A DNA stretch of 39,920 nt, from NCBI GenBank assembly GCA_028278665.1, contig JAQAJI010000005.1, forward strand, positions 1 through 39,920, written 5' to 3'. Positions within the stretch are counted from its first letter, which is position 1. Each line of letters opens with the position of its first letter. Below are positions 1-7,890 of the stretch, piece by piece. The position numbers and the translations under genes are program-made. The DNA is from Candidatus Rariloculus versatilis. GTDB lineage: Bacteria; Pseudomonadota; Gammaproteobacteria; Steroidobacterales; Rariloculaceae. The notes below the pieces were generated by a model. It saw nothing but the letters and a program-made list of their open reading frames with translations. It made no database searches and was not told the DNA's origin.

Positions 1-887
1 CGATCCCGGGCGGCGCGGCCGCGCGCCCGTTCGAGACCTGGCACCATGCGCTCGAGCAGACGCTGTATCTCAGGATCGCGCCGGAACTCTATCTCAAGCG
101 GTTGCTCGTCGGCGGGTTCGAGCGCGTGTACGAACTCAATCGCGTGTTTCGCAACGAAGGCCTGTCGACACGGCACAACCCCGAGTTCACCATTCTCGAA
201 ATCTACCAGGCATACGCGCAATACACCGATGCCATGTCGCTGACCGAGAACCTCATTCGCGAGAGCGTGCGTTACCTGCTCGGCAACACCGGGATCGACT
301 ATCAGGGGGAGCAGTTCGACCTGGCCGGAGAGTTTCGCCGCCTGTCCCTCGAGGACGCACTGCGCGAATCCAACCCGGAGCTTGACGGTGGCGATATCAG
401 GGACTCCGAACGGCTGGCAGGACTCTGCGAGCAGCACGGGATCGAAGTCCACCCGGACTCCGGCCCGGGCAAACTCCAACTTGAGCTATTCGAGAAGACG
501 GTGGAAGCCGGGCTTGGCGGCCCGGTTTTCATCACGCACTATCCTGCCGAGGTTTCGCCTCTGGCGCGCCGCACCGACGCGGACCCGTTCCTGACGGACC
601 GCTTTGATCTTTTTATCGCCGGTCGGGAGATCGCCAATGGGTTTTCCGAGCTCAACGATCCGGACGATCAGGCCGAGCGCTTCAGGGAACAGCTCGCTGC
701 AAGGGAGCGCGGCGACGATGAAGCGATGTTCTACGACGAGGACTTCGTTCGCGCGCTCGAGTACGGCATGCCGCCGGCCGCGGGCATCGGCGTCGGCGTC
801 GATCGGCTGGCGATGCTGATCACCGACTCGGCGTCGATTCGCGATGTGCTGCTGTTTCCGCAGTTGCGTCCTGAGTCGCGGACCTAG
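1..887 (+). CDS. lysS: Lysine--tRNA ligase, class II (3' part only)
   Basis: C-terminal 294 codons of a class II lysyl-tRNA synthetase, which charges tRNA-Lys in the cytoplasm. The reading frame is already open at the window start (first full codon at base 3), so the gene begins upstream. Visible family blocks are the GGAAARPF entry, the [14 protein letters not shown] and [18 protein letters not shown] stretch (class II motif 2, with the ATP-binding Arg of FRNEG), and motif 3 near the end, [15 protein letters not shown] followed by [14 protein letters not shown]. The end of the protein matches the usual LysRS end. The TAG stop (885-887) lies inside the left arm of the 22-bp inverted repeat that starts at 884. 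LysRS identity is firm; the N-terminal anticodon domain is not in view. Confidence 0.96.
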   Translation, partial: IPGGAAARPFETWHHALEQTLYLRIAPELYLKRLLVGGFERVYELNRVFRNEGLSTRHNPEFTILEIYQAYAQYTDAMSLTENLIRESVRYLLGNTGIDYQGEQFDLAGEFRRLSLEDALRESNPELDGGDIRDSERLAGLCEQHGIEVHPDSGPGKLQLELFEKTVEAGLGGPVFITHYPAEVSPLARRTDADPFLTDRFDLFIAGREIANGFSELNDPDDQAERFREQLAARERGDDEAMFYDEDFVRALEYGMPPAAGIGVGVDRLAMLITDSASIRDVLLFPQLRPESRT

Positions 888-1051
888 CCCGCAAATCTCA
901 CCAAGAGCCACGATGATCGCGCAAAAGACAAGCGAGGGCGTGGCCAGCGCAAGCTGTCACCCGCGCGATGCCCCTGATTGTTTCGCAAGTGCCTGAGATT
1001 CATCCGTAATGCTCCATCGCAAAGCGCGGCTTGGTGAGATTTGCGGGCTAG
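884..1051. repeat. 168-bp element with 22-bp perfect terminal inverted repeats
   Basis: Bases 884-905 (beginning CTAGCCCGCAAATC) are the exact reverse complement of 1030-1051 (ending GATTTGCGGGCTAG). About 124 bp lie between the arms, with no convincing ORF. The element fills most of the gap between the convergent genes lysS and ygfZ, and the lysS TAG stop is part of its left arm. Size and symmetry suggest a small non-autonomous mobile or REP-like element. No transposase and no clear target-site duplication can be seen. An intrinsic terminator is unlikely because the loop is very long and no T-run follows the right arm. The rest of the gap, 1052-1150, shows nothing I can name. Confidence 0.7.
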
Positions 1052-1150
1052 CAACAGGCTGCAGGACTCTCACCTCATCTGATCGCTGCGACGCGGACAT
1101 CTGCCGCAGATTGCCGGTCGTGCGAGGACGCCGTCCGGCGCGGGTTTGCG

Positions 1151-2065
1151 TCACACGCCCGTTGCCGTGGGATCGTGTTCATCCCAGGGCAGCGCCAACC
1201 GACGCAACCGTTTTCGGCCAAGGTAGAGCGCCTGCTTTGCGGCATCGAGCCTGACGACTGCGAGCAATTCGCATCGATCACGGGTTTCGGCCGCACGAAC
1301 GACCTGACCGACGACCCCGTTCGCGCCATCGTGCACCGGCGTGCCGGGTTCGATACCGGCGCCCGGCTCGACCGCGAAGCGCTGCGCGCGCCGCTTGACC
1401 GAACCGAGGTTGTGGATTCGAGCGATGACTTCCTGTCCCGGGTAGCAGCCCTTGTCGAAGGAAATCGCGCCGAGCTGCTCGAGATTCAACATCTGGGCCA
1501 CGAAATCGTGCTCGATGCCCGCGGGGATCGCCGCGATTCCGAGCTCGATCTCCGCAAGTTCGGCGAACTCGCGCGGAGCTTCTTCGCAATCGGCGACGAG
1601 ACCGGCCAGCGCGCGACCCGGGCCGATCAGATACGCCAGCTCGGGGCCGATCCTGATCCGGCATACACCGTCGATTTCGGCCATGGCGTTGTCGCCTGCC
1701 GACGGTATGCCGAGCCGCGCGAACTCTTCGTCCGTCCCGCCGATCACGCTGACGAGGGCCGTTTCGTCGACTACCGCGAGCTCGACATCGGATCGAAGCA
1801 CGAACATGCGCAACCTTGCCGCGAGCGCGGCTGCACTGGCGAGTGGCGTCATCAATAGCCAGCGCCGATTCCCCGGCACGAGCCGGAACAGTGCGCGAAC
1901 ACGGCCCTTCGGATCGTGCCAGCCGGCAAGCGGGGCCGCATCCCTGGGCAGCGCCGGGATCGCCAGACTCAACTGGGCGTGCAGAAAGGTGCGCGCATCG
2001 CTGCCGGAGACCTCGATGAAGGCCGTGTCGTCGCGTCGGCAATAGCGCAGGGGGCGATCAGGCAT
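1151..2065 (-). CDS. ygfZ: Folate-binding Fe-S cluster maintenance protein YgfZ
   Basis: A 304-residue member of the YgfZ/GcvT-like family, a tetrahydrofolate-binding protein that helps build or repair certain Fe-S enzymes. The hallmark KGCYPGQE motif is present at residues 205-212 (Cys207), followed by the usual VIARIHNLGSVKRR. The open frame continues upstream to 2350, but the extra 95 residues are Arg/Pro-rich and unlike the family. The protein clearly starts at the ATG at 2063-2065 (MPDRPLRYC), giving a length close to E. coli YgfZ (326 aa). It is divergent from the complex II genes. In enterobacteria ygfZ is likewise divergent from sdhE-ygfX; here the whole sdh operon sits between them. 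It converges with lysS. Confidence 0.93.
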   Translation of the reverse strand: MPDRPLRYCRRDDTAFIEVSGSDARTFLHAQLSLAIPALPRDAAPLAGWHDPKGRVRALFRLVPGNRRWLLMTPLASAAALAARLRMFVLRSDVELAVVDETALVSVIGGTDEEFARLGIPSAGDNAMAEIDGVCRIRIGPELAYLIGPGRALAGLVADCEEAPREFAELAEIELGIAAIPAGIEHDFVAQMLNLEQLGAISFDKGCYPGQEVIARIHNLGSVKRRAQRFAVEPGAGIEPGTPVHDGANGVVGQVVRAAETRDRCELLAVVRLDAAKQALYLGRKRLRRLALPWDEHDPTATGV

Positions 2066-2151
2066 CGTTTCGGTCCATGTCCGGGCTGGTCTCGGCCAGA
2101 AGTCGGTCGGAGTCGGGTGCGAACACAAGCGGTTTCTGGCACACTTTAACG

Positions 2152-2316
2152 ATGCCCGGCAAGCGCGAACAAGAGGCGACCGAGCAACGTCCGGAGGCTC
2201 CGGCAACCGGGGTCGAGGAGCAAGCGGAACGCCCGAAGGAAATCGGCGGCCCGAAGGGCCCCGAGCCGACACGCTACGGCGATTGGGAAAGGGGCGGTCG
2301 TTGCATTGATTTCTAG
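2152..2316 (+). CDS. Succinate dehydrogenase assembly factor 4 homologue (DUF1674)
   Basis: A 54-residue protein. Its C-terminal half carries the DUF1674/SDHAF4 signature: EIGGPKGPEPTRYGDWE, then a Gly-Arg-Cys-Ile-Asp-Phe end. The N-terminal half is polar and Glu-rich (GKREQEATEQRPEAP), as in other members. In mitochondria SDHAF4 binds flavinylated SDHA, limits oxidant damage and promotes joining with SDHB. The frame is open from an ATG at 2077, but the ATG at 2152 gives the usual family length. No strong Shine-Dalgarno precedes it; the TTTAAC just upstream is AT-rich. sdhC follows after 68 bp on the same strand, so this may be the first gene of the sdh operon. The bacterial role is inferred from eukaryotic work and from this context. 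Confidence 0.88.
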   Translation: MPGKREQEATEQRPEAPATGVEEQAERPKEIGGPKGPEPTRYGDWERGGRCIDF

Positions 2317-2384
2317 CAGTCCGCGGCCGCGCCAGTTCGGCCGGATTCACGTCATCATCGATCCACGAGGAGAGCGAAACCGCA

Positions 2385-2765
2385 ATGGATGGGGGTGAGC
2401 GGCCCCTGTCGCCGCACCTGCAGGTCTATCGATTTCAGATCACCATGGTCCTGTCGAGCCTGCACAGGATCACGGGGCTTTTGTTGTCGGTCGGTGCGGT
2501 TGCGCTCGCATGGTGGCTCATCGCGCTTGCGAGCGGGCCGGAAGCCTATGGTGTGGTCGAGCAGGTCTTTGCGATGTGGCCGTTCAAACTGCTGCTGGCG
2601 GGCTGGACATTCTGTTTCTTCTTTCACCTTTGCAACGGGATACGGCACCTGTTCTGGGACGCAGGCCGAGGCTTCGAACCGGCGCAGTACCGCGCAAGCG
2701 GCTGGACGGTCGTCGTCGTTTCGGTACTTGCATCGGCGGGCTTTACCGTTCTTGTCATCTTCTGA
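2385..2765 (+). CDS. sdhC: Succinate dehydrogenase cytochrome b556 subunit
   Basis: A 126-residue membrane anchor of complex II, holding heme b and part of the ubiquinone site in the inner membrane. The N-terminal block RPLSPHLQVYRFQITMVLSS, then LHRITG, is typical. Three hydrophobic helices follow (roughly 29-50, 64-82, 106-125). His81 in FFHLCNGIRHLFWD aligns with the heme-ligand His of the family (E. coli His84). The ATG at 2385 has a good ribosome site (GAGGAGAG) upstream. It is the first structural gene of sdhCDAB, with sdhD 10 bp downstream. Confidence 0.95.
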   Translation: MDGGERPLSPHLQVYRFQITMVLSSLHRITGLLLSVGAVALAWWLIALASGPEAYGVVEQVFAMWPFKLLLAGWTFCFFFHLCNGIRHLFWDAGRGFEPAQYRASGWTVVVVSVLASAGFTVLVIF

Positions 2766-2775
2766 GGGTCCGGCG

Positions 2776-3159
2776 TTGAGCCTGATTACACCGCTGAACA
2801 GGGTGCTCGGCCTCGGCACGGCAGCCGGGGCTACACAGCACTGGTGGGCGCAGCGCCTGACGGCGGTTGCGCTCGTGCCGCTCGGCTTGTGGTTCGCCGT
2901 ATCGCTGGCAACCCTTGACGAGTATTCGCATGCGGCGATGACCGCGTGGATCGGCAGCCCGATCACCGGCGCGCTGCTCGTCGCGACGACGCTCAGTATC
3001 GTCTATCACTCCTGGCTGGGCGTGCAGGTCGTCGTCGAGGACTACGTTCACTCGACGGGGCTTAAAGTCTCCGTTCTGGTGCTTTCGACGTTCGCACACA
3101 CTCTTGGCGCCATCGCCGGGGTGTTCGCGATCCTGAAGGTCGCGCTCGGGACGCCGTGA
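2776..3159 (+). CDS. sdhD: Succinate dehydrogenase hydrophobic membrane anchor
   Basis: A 127-residue second membrane anchor of complex II. The start is a TTG at 2776 preceded by GAGGG. It gives [14 protein letters not shown] and then [11 protein letters not shown], the conserved beginning in the mitochondrial-like SdhD group. The same frame is open far upstream through sdhC, but that part is a shadow. Three transmembrane helices are evident. His78 in IVYHSW is the expected heme b ligand, and the Asp89-Tyr90 pair (VVVEDYVH) matches the quinone-site Asp-Tyr. The stop TGA (3157-3159) overlaps the sdhA ATG by one base, so the two are translationally coupled. Confidence 0.93.
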   Translation: MSLITPLNRVLGLGTAAGATQHWWAQRLTAVALVPLGLWFAVSLATLDEYSHAAMTAWIGSPITGALLVATTLSIVYHSWLGVQVVVEDYVHSTGLKVSVLVLSTFAHTLGAIAGVFAILKVALGTP

Positions 3160-4946
3160 TGGCCCGCGACTACGAGTTTATCGACCACAGCTACGACGTC
3201 GTCGTCGTCGGCGCCGGCGGGGCCGGTCTCAGAGCAACGCTCGGGCTCGCCGAACAGGGGTTGTCGACGGCCTGTCTCACGAAGGTGTTCCCGACCCGCA
3301 GTCATACGGTCGCTGCCCAGGGCGGAATCAGCGCCGCGCTCGGCAACATGGGCGAGGACGACTGGCGCTGGCACATGTACGACACCGTCAAGGGGTCCGA
3401 CTGGCTCGGCGATCAGGACGCCATCGCCTACATGTGCAAGGAGGCCCCGGCGTCGGTCATCGAGCTTGAGCACTACGGTGTGCCGTTCTCGAGGACCGAG
3501 GACGGCCGGATCTACCAGCGCCCGTTCGGCGGCATGACGACGCGTTACGGCGAGGGGACGGCACAGCGCACCTGTGCTGCAGCCGACCGCACCGGGCATG
3601 CGATGCTGCATACGCTCTATCAGCAGTCGCTCAGGCACGACGCGGAGTTTTACATCGAGTACTTCGCGATCGACCTGATCATGGAGAATGGCGAGTGCCG
3701 CGGCGTCGTCGCGATCGACCTGGCCGAAGGGCGGCTGCATCGCTTCGCGGCGCGCATGGTCATTCTTGCGACCGGAGGCTATGGCCGAGCCTATTTCTCG
3801 TGCACCTCGGCCCACATCTGCACCGGGGACGGCAACGCCATGGTGCTGCGCGCCGGGTTGCCGCTGGAGGACCTGGAGTTCGTGCAATTTCACCCGACCG
3901 GGATCTACGGTCCGGGGATGTTGATATCGGAGGGTGTGCGCGGCGAAGGCGGCTACCTGACGAACTCCGAAGGCGAGCGGTTCATGGAACGCTATGCGCC
4001 GCACGCGAAGGACCTGGCTTCCCGGGACGTCGTCAGCCGCTCGATCACGATCGAGTTGCGCGAAGGACGCGGCGTCGGCCGACTCAAGGACCATGTGCAC
4101 CTGCATCTTGACCACGTCGGCCGCGACGTGATCGAGGAACGGCTGCCGGGCATCGCCGAGACGGCACGTATCTTCGCCGGCGTCGATGTGACGAAGGAAC
4201 CGATCCCCGTGCTGCCCACCGTTCACTACAACATGGGCGGTGTGCCGACCAATCACCACGGCGAGGCGATATCCCGCAACGAGCACGGCGAGGAATATGT
4301 CGTGCCCGGCCTCATGGCCCTCGGCGAGGGCGCCTGTGTTTCAGTTCACGGCGCGAACCGGCTGGGCTCCAATTCGCTGATCGATCTCGTGATCTTCGGC
4401 CGCGCCGCCGCAAGGCGCTGCGGCGAACTCATCAGGCCGGGCGCAGGCTCCAGACCACTCGCGGCGTCGGCCGGCGAAGAGGCGGTCGCGCGCGTCGACC
4501 GGCTGCGCCACGCGGACGGCTCCCTGCCGACGGCCCGGATCAGGCTCGACATGCAGCGCACGATGCAGGACCACGCGGCCGTGTTCCGCACCGCGCAGTC
4601 GCTCGAGGACGGGATCGAGAAGCTCGAACAGGTTTTCGCGTCCTTCGCCGACGTTAACGTCGCGGACCGCGGAATGATCTGGAACACGGATCTCGTCGAG
4701 ACGATCGAGCTTGAGAACCTGCTGCTGCAGGCGATGGGCACGATCAGGTCGGCGGCGAACCGTACCGAGAGCCGGGGCGCCCAGGCCAGAGAGGACTATC
4801 CCGAGCGCGACGACGAGAACTGGCTCAAGCACACGCTTGCCTGGGTCGACGAGCGCGGCGCGGTGCGCTTCGACTACCGGCCGGTCCAGCTCGACCCCAT
4901 GAGCGAGGACGTCGAGTCCGTGGCGCTCAAGGCAAGAACCTACTGA
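3159..4946 (+). CDS. sdhA: Succinate dehydrogenase flavoprotein subunit
   Basis: A 595-residue catalytic subunit that oxidises succinate to fumarate using covalently bound FAD. The Rossmann dinucleotide motif [12 protein letters not shown] lies at about residues 15-26, and the FAD-attachment His is His49 in [11 protein letters not shown]. Further family blocks are [32 protein letters not shown] and [19 protein letters not shown]. The length fits the family (E. coli 588). I chose the ATG at 3159 (TGATG overlap with sdhD) over an in-frame GTG at 3156. SdhE and the SDHAF4 homologue in the same locus are predicted partners: SdhE for flavin attachment, SDHAF4 for holding the flavinylated subunit. 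Confidence 0.97.
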   Translation: MARDYEFIDHSYDVVVVGAGGAGLRATLGLAEQGLSTACLTKVFPTRSHTVAAQGGISAALGNMGEDDWRWHMYDTVKGSDWLGDQDAIAYMCKEAPASVIELEHYGVPFSRTEDGRIYQRPFGGMTTRYGEGTAQRTCAAADRTGHAMLHTLYQQSLRHDAEFYIEYFAIDLIMENGECRGVVAIDLAEGRLHRFAARMVILATGGYGRAYFSCTSAHICTGDGNAMVLRAGLPLEDLEFVQFHPTGIYGPGMLISEGVRGEGGYLTNSEGERFMERYAPHAKDLASRDVVSRSITIELREGRGVGRLKDHVHLHLDHVGRDVIEERLPGIAETARIFAGVDVTKEPIPVLPTVHYNMGGVPTNHHGEAISRNEHGEEYVVPGLMALGEGACVSVHGANRLGSNSLIDLVIFGRAAARRCGELIRPGAGSRPLAASAGEEAVARVDRLRHADGSLPTARIRLDMQRTMQDHAAVFRTAQSLEDGIEKLEQVFASFADVNVADRGMIWNTDLVETIELENLLLQAMGTIRSAANRTESRGAQAREDYPERDDENWLKHTLAWVDERGAVRFDYRPVQLDPMSEDVESVALKARTY

Positions 4947-4959
4947 CAGAGAGGACACG

Positions 4960-5742
4960 ATGGCGCAGTTTCGGTTACCGGCCAATTCGCGGGTCAGGCG
5001 CGGCAGGGACTTCGGCGGCGCCGAAGGGGCCACTGCCGCGCGCAAGTTCGAGGTCTACCGTTATGAACCGGGTTCGGGCGAGAACCCGAGGGTCGACACC
5101 TACAGCGTCGACATGGACGAATGCGGGCCGATGGTGCTCGACGTGCTGATCAAGATCAAGGACGAGATCGACCCGTCGCTGACCTTCCGCCGCTCCTGCC
5201 GCGAAGGCATCTGCGGCTCGTGCTCGATGAACGTCGACGGCACGAACGCGCTCGCCTGCATCAAGCCCGTCGAGGAGGTCAGGGGCGTCGTCCGGATCTA
5301 CCCGCTGCCGAGCATGCCGGTGGTCAAGGACCTCGTCACCGACCTGACCAACTTCTATGCCCAGTACGCGTCGATCAAGCCCTGGCTCGAGGCGCGCACC
5401 CCGCCGCCGCCGGATCGCGAGCGCCTGCAGTCGAAGGAGGATCAGGAGAAGATCGACGAGCCGTCGGCGTGCATCCTGTGTGCCTGCTGTTCGACTTCGT
5501 GCCCGAGCTACTGGTGGAACCCGGAACGCTACCTCGGGCCTGCGGCGCTGCTGCAGGCCTGGCGCTGGATCGTCGACAGCCGGGACGAAACGACCGGCGA
5601 ACGGCTCGATGCGCTTGAGGATCCGTTCCGACTGTATCGCTGTCACACGATCCTGAATTGCACCGCGGCCTGCCCCAAGGATCTGAATCCCGGCCGGGCG
5701 ATTGCCGAGATCAAGAAACTCATGGCCGAGCGGCAGCACTAG
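4960..5742 (+). CDS. sdhB: Succinate dehydrogenase iron-sulfur subunit
   Basis: A 260-residue electron-transfer subunit of complex II linking FAD to quinone. The [2Fe-2S] ligands are Cys80, Cys85, Cys88 and Cys100 ([16 protein letters not shown]). The C-terminal ferredoxin domain has [12 protein letters not shown] (171-182) and [17 protein letters not shown] (228-244), supplying the [4Fe-4S] and [3Fe-4S] ligands. The quinone-site block [12 protein letters not shown] is present. The motif form and the 20-25-residue N-terminal extension resemble alphaproteobacterial and mitochondrial SdhB rather than E. coli (238 aa). It lies 13 bp after sdhA with a GAGAGGA ribosome site. Confidence 0.97.
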   Translation: MAQFRLPANSRVRRGRDFGGAEGATAARKFEVYRYEPGSGENPRVDTYSVDMDECGPMVLDVLIKIKDEIDPSLTFRRSCREGICGSCSMNVDGTNALACIKPVEEVRGVVRIYPLPSMPVVKDLVTDLTNFYAQYASIKPWLEARTPPPPDRERLQSKEDQEKIDEPSACILCACCSTSCPSYWWNPERYLGPAALLQAWRWIVDSRDETTGERLDALEDPFRLYRCHTILNCTAACPKDLNPGRAIAEIKKLMAERQH

Positions 5743-5767
5743 CGGTCCGCGTCAAAGCCCCGCTTTC

Positions 5768-6031
5768 GTGTCCGAACCAGCACCGGACCCCAAGGCCAAC
5801 CTCAGGTGGCGCTGCCGGCGCGGCATGCGCGAACTCGACACCGTGCTCGAGGCCTTCCTCGAGGCTTCCTTCGAGACGCTGGACGATGACGATAAGTTGC
5901 GATTCGCGGCGATTTTGGACCTGCCGGATCCTGAACTTTACAGCTACATTCTAGGCCGGGCGGAACCCGCGGATCGCGAACATGTCCGGCTCATCCGAGG
6001 TATCCGGAACAGTCTCAAGTTTCGCCGCTAG
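5768..6031 (+). CDS. sdhE: FAD assembly factor SdhE
   Basis: An 87-residue SdhE/SDHAF2 family protein, needed for covalent attachment of FAD to SdhA. The signature RRGMREL is present in LRWRCRRGMRELDTVLEAF, as is the acidic FETLDDDDKLRFAAILDLPDPEL block. A GTG at 5768 gives the usual family start (MSEPAPDPKANLRW). The frame is open from an ATG at 5702, but that would overlap sdhB and add an unrelated Ser/Pro-rich stretch. The gene follows sdhB after 25 bp, so the four subunits and the flavinylation factor are probably co-transcribed. Confidence 0.93.
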   Translation: MSEPAPDPKANLRWRCRRGMRELDTVLEAFLEASFETLDDDDKLRFAAILDLPDPELYSYILGRAEPADREHVRLIRGIRNSLKFRR

Positions 6032-6410
6032 GCGGTCGGGCGTGCTCGTGCTCTGGTGGGCCGCGCTTCACCTGCTGCTCTGGGGCAGCGTGCACGCGGC
6101 GACTCGAAGCGTCGTGGTAGGCCTCGTGGCCTTCGGCGTTCTTGCGGTTCATGCTGCGTTTCGCTTCCCGGACACCCGGGTCCTGCTCGCGAGATCCGGG
6201 GATGGCCGCTGGTCACTACCCGCACGCGGCCTGTTCGATCTCGAACTCGGAACCGGCACCCGCTTTGCTGCGTTTTGGGTGCTGCTCGAACTCGTCTCGC
6301 CCGATCGCTCACTGCGGTTCGTGCTGCTGCGCGATCAGCTTTGCGTTCGGGACTGGCGGCGCCTGCAGGTCGCCGTGCGCGAGACAGGATTCCGAACCTC
6401 CGCTGAGTAG
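5982..6410 (+). CDS. YgfX-like small membrane protein
   Basis: A 142-residue protein with two closely spaced transmembrane helices (about 21-40 and 44-60) and a C-terminal soluble part ending LLRDQLCVRDWRRLQVAVRE. That resembles the 'L..D.L....WR.LRV.LR' end of YgfX. YgfX/CptA is known from E. coli as the gene after sdhE and has been described as the partner of SdhE in a proposed toxin-antitoxin pair. The assignment here rests mainly on position and membrane topology. The gene overlaps sdhE by 50 bp if it begins at the ATG at 5982. Sequence similarity is weak, as usual in this family. Confidence 0.6.
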   Translation: MSGSSEVSGTVSSFAARRSGVLVLWWAALHLLLWGSVHAATRSVVVGLVAFGVLAVHAAFRFPDTRVLLARSGDGRWSLPARGLFDLELGTGTRFAAFWVLLELVSPDRSLRFVLLRDQLCVRDWRRLQVAVRETGFRTSAE

Positions 6411-6423
6411 GCGCGGTTTCGGC

Positions 6424-6429
6424 TACAAT
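6424..6429 (+). promoter_or_regulatory. Possible -10 element (TACAAT) upstream of rpoE
   Basis: TACAAT in the context GGCTACAATCGGG, 14 bp after the ygfX-like stop. No good -35 box is seen at 16-18 bp spacing. If it is used, the palindromic element at 6471-6632 would be transcribed as part of the rpoE leader. Confidence 0.35.
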
Positions 6430-6470
6430 CGGGCGTCCAGCCGCGCCAGAACGGTTGCGGCGTCCGCCCG

Positions 6471-6632
6471 GGAGCCTCCGCCGCAGGAAGTCGCGAAAAC
6501 GAAAGCTCGATGTCGCCGCCCCTTCGACCGGTCGATTGAGGAAAATACCTATTCACTTTTTGACGTAATGGTTGGGTCGAAGGGGCGGATGAGAGCGGAT
6601 TTCCTGCCGCGAATTCCTGCGGCGCAGGCTCC
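6471..6632. repeat. 162-bp imperfect palindromic element (MITE-like) in the rpoE leader
   Basis: Outer arms: 6471-6496 (GGAGCCTCCGCCGCAGG...) against the reverse complement of 6607-6632 (GGAGCCTGCGCCGCAGG...), 23 of 26 bases matching. Inner arms: CCGCCCCTTCGACC at 6516-6529 is exactly matched in inverted form at 6575-6588. The centre (6530-6574) is more AT-rich. The spacing between outer and inner arms is nearly equal on both sides (19 and 18 bp), so the whole unit is symmetrical. The outer arm recurs at 39843-39868 at the end of pcm, so this is a dispersed family. No ORF lies inside. Confidence 0.75.
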
Positions 6633-6665
6633 CGGATGCGATTAAGGCGAACTTTTTGGTGCGAG

Positions 6666-7289
6666 ATGCGGTCTACGGAGAAACGAGAGGCGGAATCCGC
6701 GGTCGGGGGAAGTAGCGGAAAGGACACTTCAGATCTCGCGCTGATCAAGCGAGTCCAACAGGGGGACCGGTCGGCATTCGACCTGTTGGTGCTAAAATAT
6801 CAGCACAAGATCCTGAAGCTGATCATGCGATATGTGCGAGACCCGTCCGAGGCACTCGACGTTTCACAGGAGGCGTTCCTCAAGGCCTACCGTGCTGCGC
6901 CGTCGTTTCGAGGAGACAGCGCGTTTTACACATGGCTTTACAGAATCGCGATCAATACGGCAAAGAACTACCTCGTTGCGGTCCGGCGACGACCGGCGAC
7001 CTTCGATCTGGATCTGCAGGAGAACGAACACTACGAGGTAACGGCCAAACTGCAGGACATCGACACGCCGGAAGGTCTGGCGCTGTCCGAGGAAATCCGG
7101 GCCGTCGTCAACAAGGCGATCGGCGAACTGGCCGAAGAGTTGAGAACGGCCATCATATTGCGGGAAATCGAAGGCATGAGCTACGAAGAGATCGCCCAGA
7201 CGATGGAATGTCCCGTCGGTACGGTGCGGTCGCGAATTTTCCGGGCTCGGGAGGCCATCGACAGGCAACTCGCTCCACTACTCGATTGA
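6666..7289 (+). CDS. rpoE: RNA polymerase sigma factor RpoE (AlgU)
   Basis: A 207-residue ECF sigma factor that directs the envelope-stress response. Region 2 covers about residues 38-105, with SFRGDSAFYTWLYRIAINTAKNYL as in E. coli RpoE. Region 4 covers about 150-200, with the helix-turn-helix block SYEEIAQTMECPVGTV and then RSRIFRAREAI. Two in-frame ATGs exist, at 6636 and 6666; the later one gives a length nearer the family norm, but neither has a clear Shine-Dalgarno. rseA follows 4 bp downstream. The upstream gap of about 250 bp holds the palindromic element at 6471-6632. Autoregulation is typical of the family, but I could not place a convincing sigma-E promoter. Confidence 0.96.
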   Translation: MRSTEKREAESAVGGSSGKDTSDLALIKRVQQGDRSAFDLLVLKYQHKILKLIMRYVRDPSEALDVSQEAFLKAYRAAPSFRGDSAFYTWLYRIAINTAKNYLVAVRRRPATFDLDLQENEHYEVTAKLQDIDTPEGLALSEEIRAVVNKAIGELAEELRTAIILREIEGMSYEEIAQTMECPVGTVRSRIFRAREAIDRQLAPLLD

Positions 7290-7293
7290 GCAC

Positions 7294-7890
7294 GTGACAG
7301 AAAAAACTCAGGATCAGGCCTCCGCATTCATGGACGACGACATGTCGGCCGAAGAATGTGCTTTCTTCATCAGACGCCTCGACCATGACCCCGCCGAGCG
7401 GGATCGGCTGGTCAGATACGCCAGGATTCGCGCGGCACTGCGCGGCGAATTACTGTCTCCGGACCCGGACATCCTGCGTCGCAGGGTGCAGGAGTCACTG
7501 AGCGGCGTCAGCATTCCACGGGCGCGCAGCGCCGTCGGCCGGCGGCCGGCCGGCAGGTTGCTGAAGCCTGCCATGGCGTTCGGCATTGCGGCCACTGTCG
7601 CGGTTGCCGCGGTGCTGACGCTCAGGTTCATGGCCCAGGGCGGGCTCGATGCCGCCATGCCGGACGCCGAGCAGTCGTTGCAGGCCACTGCCCAGGCCGA
7701 TGTGCCGAGCTACGTCGTTCCGCAGGACGTGGAGCAGCCACGCCTCGTTTCCCCCCCGACACGGTTGGCCAATTACCTCATCCGTCACAGCGAGTACGCG
7801 AACCGCGTCCGGCGAACGTCCTTCGATTCGGACCTCGTCGGTACGGTCGACGCCGAACTCGCTGCTGCAGCGCAGGGCGATACCGAATGA
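7294..7890 (+). CDS. rseA: Anti-sigma-E factor RseA (MucA)
   Basis: A 198-residue inner-membrane anti-sigma factor that holds RpoE inactive until regulated proteolysis. The N-terminal cytoplasmic domain (about 1-75) has the RseA-type beginning SAFMDDDMSAEE and RRLDHDPAERDRLVRY. A single transmembrane helix lies at about 92-112. The periplasmic tail contains RLANYLIRHSEYAN, typical of MucA-like proteins. The GTG start at 7294 lies 4 bp after the rpoE stop. Its TGA overlaps the rseB ATG (ATGA). This is the standard sigma-E operon order. Confidence 0.92.
   Translation: MTEKTQDQASAFMDDDMSAEECAFFIRRLDHDPAERDRLVRYARIRAALRGELLSPDPDILRRRVQESLSGVSIPRARSAVGRRPAGRLLKPAMAFGIAATVAVAAVLTLRFMAQGGLDAAMPDAEQSLQATAQADVPSYVVPQDVEQPRLVSPPTRLANYLIRHSEYANRVRRTSFDSDLVGTVDAELAAAAQGDTE

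Noticed and set aside
884-1051. The inverted repeat as an intrinsic terminator for lysS and ygfZ
   Set aside because: The loop is about 124 bases and no T-run follows either arm, so it does not look like a rho-independent terminator.
2389-3159. A 256-codon frame running through sdhC into sdhD
   Set aside because: Only the part from 2776 is real (SdhD). The earlier part is an out-of-frame reading of sdhC.
3048-4286. A 412-codon open frame on the minus strand through sdhD and sdhA
   Set aside because: It is a shadow of sdhA: the plus-strand proteins are complete and conserved, while this translation has Arg/His/Val-rich content with no family.
6649-6677. A sigma-E-like promoter (GAACTT, 17 bp, TCTACG) at the rpoE start
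   Set aside because: Transcription would begin near 6683, downstream of the only plausible start codons (6636, 6666). The -10 match is also imperfect.
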